Origin: Saprospiraceae bacterium
GTDB taxonomy: Bacteria > Bacteroidota > Bacteroidia > Chitinophagales > Saprospiraceae
Assembly: GCA_022844565.1 (NCBI GenBank)
Contig: JALHLK010000018.1
Location: 1 to 64,000 of the forward strand
DNA length: 64,000 nucleotides
Direction of reading: 5' to 3'
Position 1 is the first letter of the stretch. Every line of letters starts with the position of its first letter. This document shows, one piece after another, positions 45,547 to 55,871 of this stretch. Below the pieces are notes generated by a model. That model did not search any database and was not told the DNA's origin. It saw only the letters and a program-made list of their open reading frames with translations. The position numbers and the translations under genes are program-made.

Positions 45547-48500
45547 ATGTTTATTAAAAATATTTTCATTCCTATCATGCTATTATGTAGTGGATTAGGC
45601 ATTGGGCAAAGTTGTTTTATACAAAATTTTAATTTACCTGATGGTTCAAGTAGGACTGTTCCACTTGTAATTTCAGGCGCTACTTCAACTCTTGCCCAAG
45701 ATCAGATATGTAAGATTACCTTTAAATTGAAACACGAAAGTATCAATCAATTGAGGATACGATTGATAAGTCCTAGTGGTCAAAGTGTCCTGTTACTAGG
45801 TCCGGCTGATGCTACTTCCAATACCATTTTTCCGACACCTACATACAATATTAGCTTAGTGCGATGTACGGATACGCCTGCACCCGAGCCAGGTTATGAC
45901 GCTCGATGGCGGAATAATCAAACATGGATAGGCAACACTTTTTCAGGTACCTATTTTCCAAATACAGGCTGTCTATCGGATTTTAACACAGGTCCTATCA
46001 ATGGCGTTTGGCAATTGCAGATGGAAGATGTTGCGAGATTTGATGCAGGGGTGATAGAATGTTTTTCAATAGAATTTTGTAACTCACCTAATGTAAGAGC
46101 AGCGTCTTGCGACGATAGAAGTGGTAGGCTTTTAGTACCAGATGCCACTATCTGTTCATATGATAGTCTTCGATTGGTACCCATTACCGATTTTCCATCG
46201 GGAAGACCTTCGGCAGCTCTATATTCAAATAGGTATGTAGTCATGTCAGGTACAGAAATCGTAAGATACGTGACCGATACCATTAAAAACCTTCAAGTTG
46301 GAACATATACAGTATGCCAATTTTTAGTTGCAAATGATGATCTTCAAAGATTACCACCCGTTGGTTCCTTGATTAGTAATGCAAATTTTGCACTAGAATT
46401 TGCAAGATTAAATTTGTGTGGAGGCGTTTCTCCAAGCTGTATGTCCTTGACAATTAATCCTATACCTGCAACATTCAAAGAACCGGTAATGAAGTTGTGT
46501 AAAGGGAGTACGCTCTCTTTTAAAGGAAGAATAATTGATACAGCAGGGAATTATAGAGTGTTTGTACCATCTACCGTACCAAGTATTTGTGATACATTGT
46601 ATGAAGTGACTGTTGAAGAAATAGATTTACGACCACTTGTCAATGCTTCATCGTTGACTTTGCTTTGTGGCGGAACCGTTACCTTGACTAATGGTACTTT
46701 AGGTATGACTCCGAGTGCAGTAACAACATTTTCAGGTCCTGGAATAGTAAATAGGACTGCCTCTACAGCCATCATAAACCGGCAAGGAAGGTATCAAATG
46801 CAATTGGTCGATCAGGGGTGTACAGATACTACGAGTATTTTTATATCAGGAGATCCAAATTTACCTCGACTCACTTTTGTGGCTGATACGATTACTTGTT
46901 TAAATCCAAACGCTACAATATCAATAAATACATCTCGATCAACGATTACAGGTACTACATGGTCAAGTGGAACTAATCTTTCCATCAACAGCGTTCGTAC
47001 AAATCAAGCTGGAAAGCTTGTTGCCACAGTAACGCATGCAGATGGATGTGTTGTCGCAGATAGTACCACCGTCAGTATTGATATAGAAAGAATCAAACCC
47101 ATTATTCAGCTTGCAATGCCAAATCTAACATGCAGAATTAGAACAATAGATTCTGATATTCCAAACGCAAACTTATTTAATCCAAACTTCGTTAATAAAC
47201 TCAATGATACCATAGTGTTTAATAACAGATCATTATCAAGAGCTGGTACTTATAAAATAATAGGTCAATTATCACGAAATGGATGTATAGATAGTAGTTC
47301 GGTAGTGGTTAATGATTTTAAAGAAGATCCTATCGTCACTTTAGAATCTGTGTGTGATGCTTCGAATAAGCTATTTGTGCGAGCAAATGTATCTGTCATT
47401 CATGAAATCAATAGAGAAGTGGGGCAACAATCTTGGGTGACATCAACTGGAATGGGAAATCCTATAGGGTTAACACAAGAAGTAAATACGCCAGGTTTAT
47501 TCAGTTTTTCATACATTTCAACGACGGGATGTCGATCCAATGAAGATTCGATTACCATCAATATTGCATCTGCGTATCCTACTTTCTCGATTTCTGATGA
47601 TTCATTAGCATGTGATAAAAAGACCATCACCTTCAATCAGCCAAACATGGACCCAAATGCGACATATGTTTGGACAGGCCCGAATAATTATACATCCTCT
47701 GATGCATCACCCGTGGTTAACACAATTGGTAGATACATAGGCCAAGCTTCTTACCCTAGTGGATGTTTCAAACGCGATACCGCGAATGTTGTGTTAAAAT
47801 TGAATGAGACACCTTTTGATCTTACGACAATTGTTAATATTGTATGTGAAGATACCTTGGAGCTGCAACCTACGGATCGGGTAAAATACACATACAATTG
47901 GAGGACAGATATTTCACCTTCGATTGTAGGAGAGGTCAATGATACATTATTTACTATTAATCCAGGTACTTATATTTTAGAAGTTTTTCAAGGTGGTGAT
48001 ATATGTTATAACATACCAGTTAGGGTTGGAGATGAAAGAGATATTCCTGTATTATCTCCTGAAAAGATTGATATAACGTGTGATCCAACTAGTCAAAGTG
48101 GCATAAACTTAAATCCCAATAACCCGCTCAGTATAGATACGATTCAATGGACAGGTCCTTCTGGATTTCAAAGCGGTAATTTGAATATTAGCAACTTAGC
48201 TGCCGGAGTATACCGATACCTTATTAGAACAAATAATGGATGTAATCTACGAGACTCATTTGAGATTATGGCCAATACCAACAGACCTCGCATAAGTCTA
48301 AGTCAAGATAGTATCATACTTACCTGTGACGACTACACATCTGGTATTGGAGAGGCAATTTCTGTAATTACAACTGATCCAATAAGCAGTTACACATGGA
48401 CTAGAGACGGAGATGCGACAGTATTAAGTACCAATGCAAATTTAAGTATTCTTAAGGATGGGATTTTTACTGTAAGGGTAATAGGTTCAAACCAATGTGT

Positions 48501-50973
48501 GTCTACCATAACTGCAAGGGCGATAATTGATACTGTTAATGCTGGATTAGTACGTATGGATGTTATACCAAAGACATGTTTAAACCCTTTTCCAACGCTT
48601 ACGCCTATACATCCTAATGGCTTTAGATCGCTTAATGTACTTTTTGATAATGGAACTTTAGTATCCAACGCCAACAGTTTCATAGCCACCAAAGGAGGTG
48701 TCTACACCCTTCAAAGTATTGATAACAGAGGTTGCGCATCAACTGATGTTTTCACAATTGTTGACCAAACGGACAGCGTTAGAATACAAAATACTATTAG
48801 ACCCATTGGCTGTGAACCTGGAGCAATATCGTTGCGTTTTTTAAATACGGTACAAGGAATATCTTGGATTGGTAATAATAATGATACACTGAGTCGAGAT
48901 TCAAGTTTATCTGTTACCATACCGGGTAGGTATTTTGTTCATTTAGAAAGTCCATTAGGTTGTAAAACAATAGATTCTTTCCAAGTAGTGATTGATGCGG
49001 CAATTCCAGTATTGGTAAGTGAAATATTTGATACCATAACTTGTAATCAACCAAATGTAGATATTGCAGTAAATGTCAACCGTCCAATAAGGTCTGTGGA
49101 TTGGAAGTTTAATCAGGCAGATACAACCACTAGTCTTGGCAATTTGAGCGTGTCTAAACCAGGTAAATACATATGGACAGTTACAAGTAATAATGGATGC
49201 ACTTTAACAGATTCCTTAGAAGTCCCAATTGATACATTATCGCCGAGGTATAGTTTTCAAAAAGATACCTTAACTTGTCAAAAACCATTTACCGTCGTGA
49301 GAGCAAGTACGAATATAGGCTTATCCCAGTATCTATGGGAAGGTCCTAATAATTTTGTTTCACGAGATTCTATTATTCGAATTGGATTTATTGGTTCGTA
49401 TAAATTGACTGCAAAAAGTAGAAACGGATGCCAATCTTCAGACAGTACACGAGTTGTAGAAAATAAAATTTTTCCAAAGCTGACAATTCCAGATACGCTC
49501 AATCTACCGTGTACTAATGATAGTTTATTGGTCAGAGTCACTTCTGATCAACCGTTAAGAGATCAGAGATGGGTGAGTTCAAGAGCTCTTTTATCACGAG
49601 CATCAGATTTAAGAACCCGGGCTACAGGGATAATCAGGGTATTCGTGATTTCTCAAGAAGGTTGTCAAGCTGAGGATTCCGTATTCGTTTTCCAAGACAC
49701 AAGTACTACAAGAGCTAAACCTATTGGAAATAACATCACTTGTAATCCAGATACGGCTTTTCTCAGAGCTAATATTACATCTCCATATAGGACACTTAAA
49801 TGGATAACACCCTCAGGTACTGAGATAAATAATTTTACCAATATAGCTAGTCAAGATAGCGGAATATTTAGACTTGTGGTAGAGCGATTGCCATTATGTC
49901 TTGATACTTTTCCTGTTTTTATAAATGCGGATAGAGTTAAACCTACATTAACCGTCACCCAATTAAATCCGATCAAATGTGAAGTAAGAGAATCGGTACT
50001 TTTAGGAGAAGCTTCGCATTTTAGGAGGAATGCTCTGATATACACTTGGACGTCGGTGACGGGTAATATTTTGGGCAGTAATAGGTTAAATACGATAAGA
50101 GTAAACAAAGCTGCAACCTATACTTTTAGAGCAATAGATACGGTAAATAACTGTAGTGAAGTAGCATTTATTTCTGTGTCTGAAGATGATGCAGATTTGG
50201 ATACATTTAATCTGCAAAGTCAAAGCCCCAGATGTTTTGCAGCTAATGATGGTTCTTTGACGATTACAAATGTTGTAGGAGGGACAGCACCTTATGGTAT
50301 ATCATTATCACGTACGAATTTATTTGCGAAAGATACGGTAATCAGAAATTTAAGGGCGGGGAGATATAATGTATTTTTAAGAGACTCTTTTGGATGTGTT
50401 AAGTCTACATTTGTCACATTAGCTGATGGCCAAAAACCGTTTGTAACGTTACCTGATGATTTGACTGTTACCTTGGGTACAAGTATTAATATCAATTTTA
50501 TTACAGATATACGAAAGCTTAACATTAAAGATATTATTTGGAGAGCAAGTAATGGTCTAGCTTGTGATAATTGCGAAAACTTCATGGCCAATCCAGAAGA
50601 AAGTATTGACTTACTGATACTTATTACTAACGATATAGGCTGTGTAGCACAAGATTCCATGAAAATCAATGTATTACCTATTATTAATTGGGTATTTCCT
50701 AATATTTTATCCTTGTCTTCAAGTGAAAATTCTTCCATTTCATTGCCTGAAAATAAAGGTGTGGAGCGTGTAGATAATTGGATAATTTATGATCGATGGG
50801 GGAATCTCATTTGGCAAGCACAAAGTTTCAAACCTGGTGATACCAATGCAGAATTTGATCCACGAAAAATTTTACAAAATATCGAATCTGGAGTGTATGT
50901 GATGAAGATAGAAGCTACGTTGATCAATGGTGCTAAATGGCAAAGAATTAAAGATTTTACTATTGTTAAGTAA
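45547..50973 (+). CDS. Giant T9SS type B (gliding-motility) protein with P-domain and Ig-like repeats
   Basis: From the ATG at 45547 the protein has about 1808 residues with signal peptide MFIKNIFIPIMLLCSGLGIG. Residues ~20-185 form a proprotein convertase P-domain (FKLKHESINQLRIRLISPSGQSVLLLG, GVWQLQMEDVARFDAGVIECFSIEFC). About fifteen PKD/Ig-like repeats of ~80-90 residues follow, each with a T-C or I-T-C opening, an xWTGPxx or xWxS core, a G-x-Y/F strand and a GC-x-x-x-D end. The C terminus is the gliding-motility-associated type B sorting domain (WVFPNILSLSSS, WIIYDRWGNLIWQAQSF, GVYVMKIEA). Such proteins are exported by T9SS and displayed or released, often as adhesins. The exact ligand is unknown. 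Confidence 0.82.
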   Translation: MFIKNIFIPIMLLCSGLGIGQSCFIQNFNLPDGSSRTVPLVISGATSTLAQDQICKITFKLKHESINQLRIRLISPSGQSVLLLGPADATSNTIFPTPTYNISLVRCTDTPAPEPGYDARWRNNQTWIGNTFSGTYFPNTGCLSDFNTGPINGVWQLQMEDVARFDAGVIECFSIEFCNSPNVRAASCDDRSGRLLVPDATICSYDSLRLVPITDFPSGRPSAALYSNRYVVMSGTEIVRYVTDTIKNLQVGTYTVCQFLVANDDLQRLPPVGSLISNANFALEFARLNLCGGVSPSCMSLTINPIPATFKEPVMKLCKGSTLSFKGRIIDTAGNYRVFVPSTVPSICDTLYEVTVEEIDLRPLVNASSLTLLCGGTVTLTNGTLGMTPSAVTTFSGPGIVNRTASTAIINRQGRYQMQLVDQGCTDTTSIFISGDPNLPRLTFVADTITCLNPNATISINTSRSTITGTTWSSGTNLSINSVRTNQAGKLVATVTHADGCVVADSTTVSIDIERIKPIIQLAMPNLTCRIRTIDSDIPNANLFNPNFVNKLNDTIVFNNRSLSRAGTYKIIGQLSRNGCIDSSSVVVNDFKEDPIVTLESVCDASNKLFVRANVSVIHEINREVGQQSWVTSTGMGNPIGLTQEVNTPGLFSFSYISTTGCRSNEDSITINIASAYPTFSISDDSLACDKKTITFNQPNMDPNATYVWTGPNNYTSSDASPVVNTIGRYIGQASYPSGCFKRDTANVVLKLNETPFDLTTIVNIVCEDTLELQPTDRVKYTYNWRTDISPSIVGEVNDTLFTINPGTYILEVFQGGDICYNIPVRVGDERDIPVLSPEKIDITCDPTSQSGINLNPNNPLSIDTIQWTGPSGFQSGNLNISNLAAGVYRYLIRTNNGCNLRDSFEIMANTNRPRISLSQDSIILTCDDYTSGIGEAISVITTDPISSYTWTRDGDATVLSTNANLSILKDGIFTVRVIGSNQCVSTITARAIIDTVNAGLVRMDVIPKTCLNPFPTLTPIHPNGFRSLNVLFDNGTLVSNANSFIATKGGVYTLQSIDNRGCASTDVFTIVDQTDSVRIQNTIRPIGCEPGAISLRFLNTVQGISWIGNNNDTLSRDSSLSVTIPGRYFVHLESPLGCKTIDSFQVVIDAAIPVLVSEIFDTITCNQPNVDIAVNVNRPIRSVDWKFNQADTTTSLGNLSVSKPGKYIWTVTSNNGCTLTDSLEVPIDTLSPRYSFQKDTLTCQKPFTVVRASTNIGLSQYLWEGPNNFVSRDSIIRIGFIGSYKLTAKSRNGCQSSDSTRVVENKIFPKLTIPDTLNLPCTNDSLLVRVTSDQPLRDQRWVSSRALLSRASDLRTRATGIIRVFVISQEGCQAEDSVFVFQDTSTTRAKPIGNNITCNPDTAFLRANITSPYRTLKWITPSGTEINNFTNIASQDSGIFRLVVERLPLCLDTFPVFINADRVKPTLTVTQLNPIKCEVRESVLLGEASHFRRNALIYTWTSVTGNILGSNRLNTIRVNKAATYTFRAIDTVNNCSEVAFISVSEDDADLDTFNLQSQSPRCFAANDGSLTITNVVGGTAPYGISLSRTNLFAKDTVIRNLRAGRYNVFLRDSFGCVKSTFVTLADGQKPFVTLPDDLTVTLGTSININFITDIRKLNIKDIIWRASNGLACDNCENFMANPEESIDLLILITNDIGCVAQDSMKINVLPIINWVFPNILSLSSSENSSISLPENKGVERVDNWIIYDRWGNLIWQAQSFKPGDTNAEFDPRKILQNIESGVYVMKIEATLINGAKWQRIKDFTIVK

Positions 50974-51027
50974 TAAAATTGTCATTAAATTCATTTTAGA
51001 ATCTTAGGTTTAAATAATTAGAAGGGT

Positions 51028-51035
51028 TACATTTG
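51028..51035 (+). promoter_or_regulatory. -7 element for the second type B T9SS gene
   Basis: TACATTTG matches TAnnTTTG and lies 26 bases before the ATG at 51061, so this gene can be expressed apart from its larger neighbour. Confidence 0.6.
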
Positions 51036-51060
51036 CGAAGTAGTCGATTTTAAGGATATA

Positions 51061-54000
51061 ATGAGGTATACAGCAGTTTTATTTTTTTGTGTTTTTTTTT
51101 ATACGGTTTATGGTCAAAATCCGACACCTTACAAGACTATTACTAGTGCTGAGGCGGCGCCACCCTTATGTGATTTAACTTTACTTAATAATAAGTCTTA
51201 CATTAATGATCGATTTGCTCCTGGACAAGAAACAAGTGATTTACCTTGTGGCAAGGGTGGAAGGTTAGAAAATTACTTAATTTTTCCATTCATAGCTAAT
51301 TCAACAGACATCGAAATATTGATAACTGACCAAGTATGTAGTAGGCCACAAAATGGCTTATTAGGATTGCAAGTAGCTATACTCAAAGACTTAAGTGATA
51401 ATAATTGCTTGTTTATTTATGAAAATATTAGAGTAATAGGTGAATCTGAGCCAATAAAAGCTAGGTCAGATCAATTTATCGTCGGTAATAGATATTTTTT
51501 ACTAATTGATGGCAACGGTGGCTCACAATGTAGTTTTCAAATTCAAGTAAGAAATCTGACACCTTCGATCAAACCCGAGTTGTCAACTATTGCGCAGCAG
51601 AAAAATATTCTCAATAGGTTTGAAGTAATTGGTAAAGACTCTTCTAGGTTAAAAGTTGACTCAATTCAATATTGTATTGGTTTAGATTCTTTTACATTGG
51701 ATGTTCCAGCAGGAGATCTGGATTTATCTTACAAGTGGTATTTTGATCCTAAGCCACCAAATTATCCGGACACTATCCTAATGGACTCCAATAGTTCTTT
51801 AAAAAAAATATCTTTTAATCAACCTGGTATCTATACCCTTACTAATATTGCTTCAAATAAGTGCACTGAAGTCGAAAATAAAATTAAAATTTATGTAGGA
51901 AATCCTCCAAAGGATATTGAAGACTTTGGTAAGATAAACATTTGTATTGATAAGGTCCAATTTCTGGTAGATAGCTTGCGCTCAAAAGACCCAAATGGTG
52001 ATGGATTTTTTGGTTGGGGTAAAGCTATTGGTGTAGTGGGTGAAGGGGTTAAAATTGATTCTTTTCAGAATATTTTTAATTGTTTCATTACCCAAAAGGT
52101 AGATCTTTTGATAAAGCCCAATGATATTGCTAAAGATACCATTGTCTCTTGTGGTAAATATACCCTAAATGGTGTGAATTACGAAACTACACCAGAAGGA
52201 GAACTTCTTTTTGTGCCTGGGCTACTCAATGCTAATGGTTGTGACTCTGTAACATTGAGAAAAGTGTATATTCCTGCTATAACTGGTGAGATAAATGTTA
52301 CACCTTGTGATTTTCAAGGAAAAAGTACGTTGTCATTTTCTAAAACAGCCGCTTCAATTCCTCCTAATGCAAGACTAACTTATATTTGGAAAGATGGTCA
52401 AGGCAACATTATAGATGATGCTGATGGTTTAGACACTACATTTAGATCATCAATTGATGGTACATATGTTTTACATGGAGTAGTCAGTGGTGCAAATTAT
52501 ACATGTACATTAGATAGCATAACCTCCTTTCAATATGATAAATCTAGGTTATTGCCAGGGTTGCCTCAAGTTGTGTCCAATATTTTTAGCTTATGTCCAT
52601 CTGATAGTATTCTTAATATTTCTTTGATAGGGGCACAAACCAATAGATTTTTATGGGAATTGCCAAATGGGGTGCTTTTGGACAAATCCAATTCAAAGGG
52701 TGACACCGTACAATTGAAGGTTAGTAATGAAGGCGAACAATCATTTACCATCAAAGTGACACCAGAAAATGTTTGCGGTGGTGGTAATCCACTTGAGTTT
52801 AGAATTCAAAAATACAGCACACCAAAATCAACGATCAACTTACCACTTCAAATTTGCCAAGATGAAACTTTTTTAGTTTCTGGTAATAAAGGCACTGAAG
52901 TAAACTGGACGTATAGTTGGTCATTAGGCAAGAGCCAATATCTAAGTGGTAACATCAACAATCTGGATAGTGTAAGATTAGTTTATAACTCGGTGATTAA
53001 TGATACGATCTCCGTAAGTGCACAAAGGGGCAATTGTCCAATAAAAGTTATTGATACAAAAAGTATCAAGGTTATACCTAAGTTAGTAGACTTTGCAGTG
53101 AGTTGTGAGGCTCAATCCACTCAGATTGAGTTTTCTTGGCCTGCACAAGATACCAATTGCGTAAAACAATATGTTATTTTAAAAGGAGATACGGTGATTG
53201 CCAAGACTAAAAACTTATCTTTTACTATTAAAAACTTAAATCCTAACACAGCTTATTCATTTCAACTGTATTTAGAAAACAATTGTGGATGTAAATCTTT
53301 ACAAAAAACCCTCAATTGTCAGACTATGAGTTGTGCATCCTCCAAACCAGACTTGACGATTTTGACAAATGAGTTTTGTGAAACGACAAGAGATTCTATA
53401 GTAAGGACTAATGTTCTTTTACCTGATGGTTTTAACACAGGAAAATTGAGTTTCATAGGCAAAGGAATAGATTCGATAGGGAGGTTAAATCTAAAGAATT
53501 TGAACGTTGGTATTAATAAGGTGCTCCTCAATTATCAATTTATGGATTGTTTAAATTCAGATAGTTTGGAGGTAACCATACATCCTTTGCCGACTTTCGA
53601 TGTGGAATTGACACAGCCTTTTTGTTTAGGGGAAAGAGAAGGATTGTATACTGTAATTCCTACTAATGTTAGTTCTTTCGATATTTTGCTAAATAACACA
53701 ATTTCAAGCACATCAGGAAGATTGAATGTAGGTAGTCATCGTGTAGGCGTTCGCTCAAGCAAGGGATGTATCACCAACAAAACAATAACCATAAACCCTA
53801 CTATTAACGCTTCATTTGAAATGCAAGTGCCAGAATCTATATTTAAAGATCAACCACTCGAGGCTGTACTTCTACTGTCCGATTCGCTCAAATCTATTTA
53901 TGATTCTATCATTTGGAGGCTAGAAGGAGAAGTGATTTGTAAGGGTAAAAATTGTATTGATATCGTAAGGTTAAATTTGAAACCAGGAAGATATAAGATA

Positions 54001-54354
54001 GAGTTTGAAATATTTTATAAAGGATGTTCAACAGGAGAGGGCAGGGACTTGGAGGTAAAAGATATTTCAAAATTAGTAATCCCCAACATTGTAAGCCTCA
54101 GGTCTGACAATGCCAACGATCGGCTGACTTTTTCCTCATTATCAGGGGACATAAATATAGATGATATCAAAATTTTTAACAGGTGGGGAAATGTGGTGTT
54201 TCAAGCCCAAAATGTAACAGCTGCCACCTTCGAATGGGATCTAAAGACAAATGGTGTCTATGCCAACAGTAATGTTTATGTCGTTGTGGTGGAATATACC
54301 AATGAAAAAGGAGAAAAAATTATCGAAAAGGGTGATTTGCTCATTCTCAATTAG
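51061..54354 (+). CDS. T9SS type B (gliding-motility) surface protein
   Basis: The 1097-residue protein has a signal peptide (MRYTAVLFFCVFFYTVYGQ). An N-terminal domain of ~150 residues with four cysteines (PLCDLTLLNNKSYINDRFAP, YFLLIDGNGGSQCSFQIQV) resembles the globular start of many Bacteroidota surface proteins. PKD/Ig-like modules follow, a fibronectin type III-like segment near residues 680-760 (YVILKGDTVIAKTKNLSFTI, NPNTAYSFQLYLENNCGC), and a type B sorting domain (LVIPNIVSLRSDNANDRL, IKIFNRWGNVVFQAQNV). It shares the C-terminal domain with the gene before it and is probably a paralogous cargo. The ABC permease starts 8 bases after its stop. Confidence 0.8.
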   Translation: MRYTAVLFFCVFFYTVYGQNPTPYKTITSAEAAPPLCDLTLLNNKSYINDRFAPGQETSDLPCGKGGRLENYLIFPFIANSTDIEILITDQVCSRPQNGLLGLQVAILKDLSDNNCLFIYENIRVIGESEPIKARSDQFIVGNRYFLLIDGNGGSQCSFQIQVRNLTPSIKPELSTIAQQKNILNRFEVIGKDSSRLKVDSIQYCIGLDSFTLDVPAGDLDLSYKWYFDPKPPNYPDTILMDSNSSLKKISFNQPGIYTLTNIASNKCTEVENKIKIYVGNPPKDIEDFGKINICIDKVQFLVDSLRSKDPNGDGFFGWGKAIGVVGEGVKIDSFQNIFNCFITQKVDLLIKPNDIAKDTIVSCGKYTLNGVNYETTPEGELLFVPGLLNANGCDSVTLRKVYIPAITGEINVTPCDFQGKSTLSFSKTAASIPPNARLTYIWKDGQGNIIDDADGLDTTFRSSIDGTYVLHGVVSGANYTCTLDSITSFQYDKSRLLPGLPQVVSNIFSLCPSDSILNISLIGAQTNRFLWELPNGVLLDKSNSKGDTVQLKVSNEGEQSFTIKVTPENVCGGGNPLEFRIQKYSTPKSTINLPLQICQDETFLVSGNKGTEVNWTYSWSLGKSQYLSGNINNLDSVRLVYNSVINDTISVSAQRGNCPIKVIDTKSIKVIPKLVDFAVSCEAQSTQIEFSWPAQDTNCVKQYVILKGDTVIAKTKNLSFTIKNLNPNTAYSFQLYLENNCGCKSLQKTLNCQTMSCASSKPDLTILTNEFCETTRDSIVRTNVLLPDGFNTGKLSFIGKGIDSIGRLNLKNLNVGINKVLLNYQFMDCLNSDSLEVTIHPLPTFDVELTQPFCLGEREGLYTVIPTNVSSFDILLNNTISSTSGRLNVGSHRVGVRSSKGCITNKTITINPTINASFEMQVPESIFKDQPLEAVLLLSDSLKSIYDSIIWRLEGEVICKGKNCIDIVRLNLKPGRYKIEFEIFYKGCSTGEGRDLEVKDISKLVIPNIVSLRSDNANDRLTFSSLSGDINIDDIKIFNRWGNVVFQAQNVTAATFEWDLKTNGVYANSNVYVVVVEYTNEKGEKIIEKGDLLILN

Positions 54355-54362
54355 AAATCGAT

Positions 54363-55421
54363 ATGCAACAAATTCTTAAATTGCTCATATCAAAAACGCT
54401 ACAAGGCATTGTTGTATTAATTTCTGTAGTGGTCCTCATATCCTCAATTATTTACTTAGCTCCTGTTGATCCTACACGATTGACATTTGGACAACGATCG
54501 GATAATGCAAGTGTCCTAAAAAAGCAAAAGGAGCTAGGTCTAGATCAATCACTTGCAAATCAAATGTTATCTTATTTGGCTGATATTTCCCCTATAATTA
54601 TTTCCAAAGACATTAACCCTTCTCACAAAGCACAAATCAAATTATCCATCCCACTAGGTCTTACTACGATCTATGTGAAGTCTATTAATCTGAGAGCTTC
54701 CTATCAAACTGGGCAAAGCGTTTCATCCATGTTGAAAGAGGCACTCCCAAAGACTTTTTTATTGGCAGTGATATCGTTTATTTTTGCCGCAATATTGGGT
54801 TTAATTCTCGGCATAGTTTCTGCGCTGTTTGTAAATAAGTGGCCTGACAAATTGATTATTGCCATCGCTACTTTAGGCATTTCGATACCAAGTTATGTGG
54901 TTGCTATCCTATTCGCCATATTTTTTGGATACATATTAAGGCAATATACAGGTCTCAATATGCAAGGAAGTATTTTTGAAGTCAATGACTATGGTGATGA
55001 TTATATCGCTTGGAAAAACTTGATTTTGCCTTCATTGGCATTGGGCATTCGGCCTATTTCTGTAATTGCCCAATTGACAAGATCTTCCTTCTTGGATGTA
55101 CTAGCCAGTGACTTTATTCGTACTGCTAAATCTAAAGGACTTAATTTTTCGGGTATTGTGATCAAACATGCCTTACCAAATGCACTAAATCCTATCATAA
55201 CTTCTCTTACAGGATGGTTTGCTTCTCTACTTGCAGGAGCGTATTTTGTAGAGAAAGTATTTAATTACAAAGGATTAGGAGAACTTACAATCAATGGGTT
55301 GATTAATTACGATATCCCTGTGATTTTAGCTTGTGTTTTGACAATAAGCATCATATTTATTTTGATGAATATTTTGACAGATGTGCTTTATTTTTTGACA
55401 GATCCGAAGATGAGGAAGTAG
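54363..55421 (+). CDS. DppB/OppB-type ABC transporter permease
   Basis: The 352-residue inner-membrane protein has the BPD_transp_1 layout: one N-terminal helix, a ~70-residue periplasmic segment, then five helices. The EAA loop that contacts the ATPase is seen as DFIRTAKSKGLNFSGIVIKHALPNALNP. The N-terminal LQGIVVLISVVVLISSIIYLAPVDP matches the DppB/OppB family of peptide or nickel importers. No permease C partner, ATPase or binding protein is present in the window, so the rest of the transporter must be elsewhere. It is tightly linked to the upstream T9SS gene, a fusion of context that I cannot explain. Confidence 0.85.
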   Translation: MQQILKLLISKTLQGIVVLISVVVLISSIIYLAPVDPTRLTFGQRSDNASVLKKQKELGLDQSLANQMLSYLADISPIIISKDINPSHKAQIKLSIPLGLTTIYVKSINLRASYQTGQSVSSMLKEALPKTFLLAVISFIFAAILGLILGIVSALFVNKWPDKLIIAIATLGISIPSYVVAILFAIFFGYILRQYTGLNMQGSIFEVNDYGDDYIAWKNLILPSLALGIRPISVIAQLTRSSFLDVLASDFIRTAKSKGLNFSGIVIKHALPNALNPIITSLTGWFASLLAGAYFVEKVFNYKGLGELTINGLINYDIPVILACVLTISIIFILMNILTDVLYFLTDPKMRK

Positions 55422-55710
55422 GTAAGAGCTGCGAAAATTGGATTTTTTAAACAAAGGGTGCGGAAAGAATTGGATAGTTTTTTATGAAATATATTATCTC
55501 CTTTTCTAAGATTTTAACCCAAATTGGTAATTAGAACTTTGTCATGAAGGTAAAAAAGTGTATAAATTGGGTAATTTTGTATTAAAAATAAAAGATCATT
55601 TTTAGAATAAAAAAAAATTTAAAAAATAATTAAGAATTAATAAGAATTATTTAAGTATATTTTTAATATTTGTATCGATAATTTTTTAATAACTAACTCA
55701 ATCTTTTAAA

Positions 55711-55794
55711 ATGTTAATACTGACAGTAATTGGTCTATTACTCGTCGGATCGTTTTTAGTAGTAAACTTAAACAAAACTAAGATTTTGAAATAA
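55711..55794 (+). CDS. 27-residue single-helix membrane peptide
   Basis: An ATG opens a frame of 27 codons: MLILTVIGLLLVGSFLVVNL, then NKTKILK and TAA. It has one helix of about 18 hydrophobic residues followed by a short basic tail, the classic shape of bacterial small membrane proteins with the C terminus in the cytoplasm. It stands in the 450-base gap before the DEAD-box helicase. A -7-like element AATATTTG (55665-55672, one mismatch) precedes it. No family is recognised and coding is not proven. Confidence 0.45.
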   Translation: MLILTVIGLLLVGSFLVVNLNKTKILK

Positions 55795-55871
55795 AGTTCC
55801 TTCGCTTCCCGGTCCGATTTATCCCCCCTCTTTTTTACTCCTCCAAAATCTACAAGTACAACAAATCCAAA

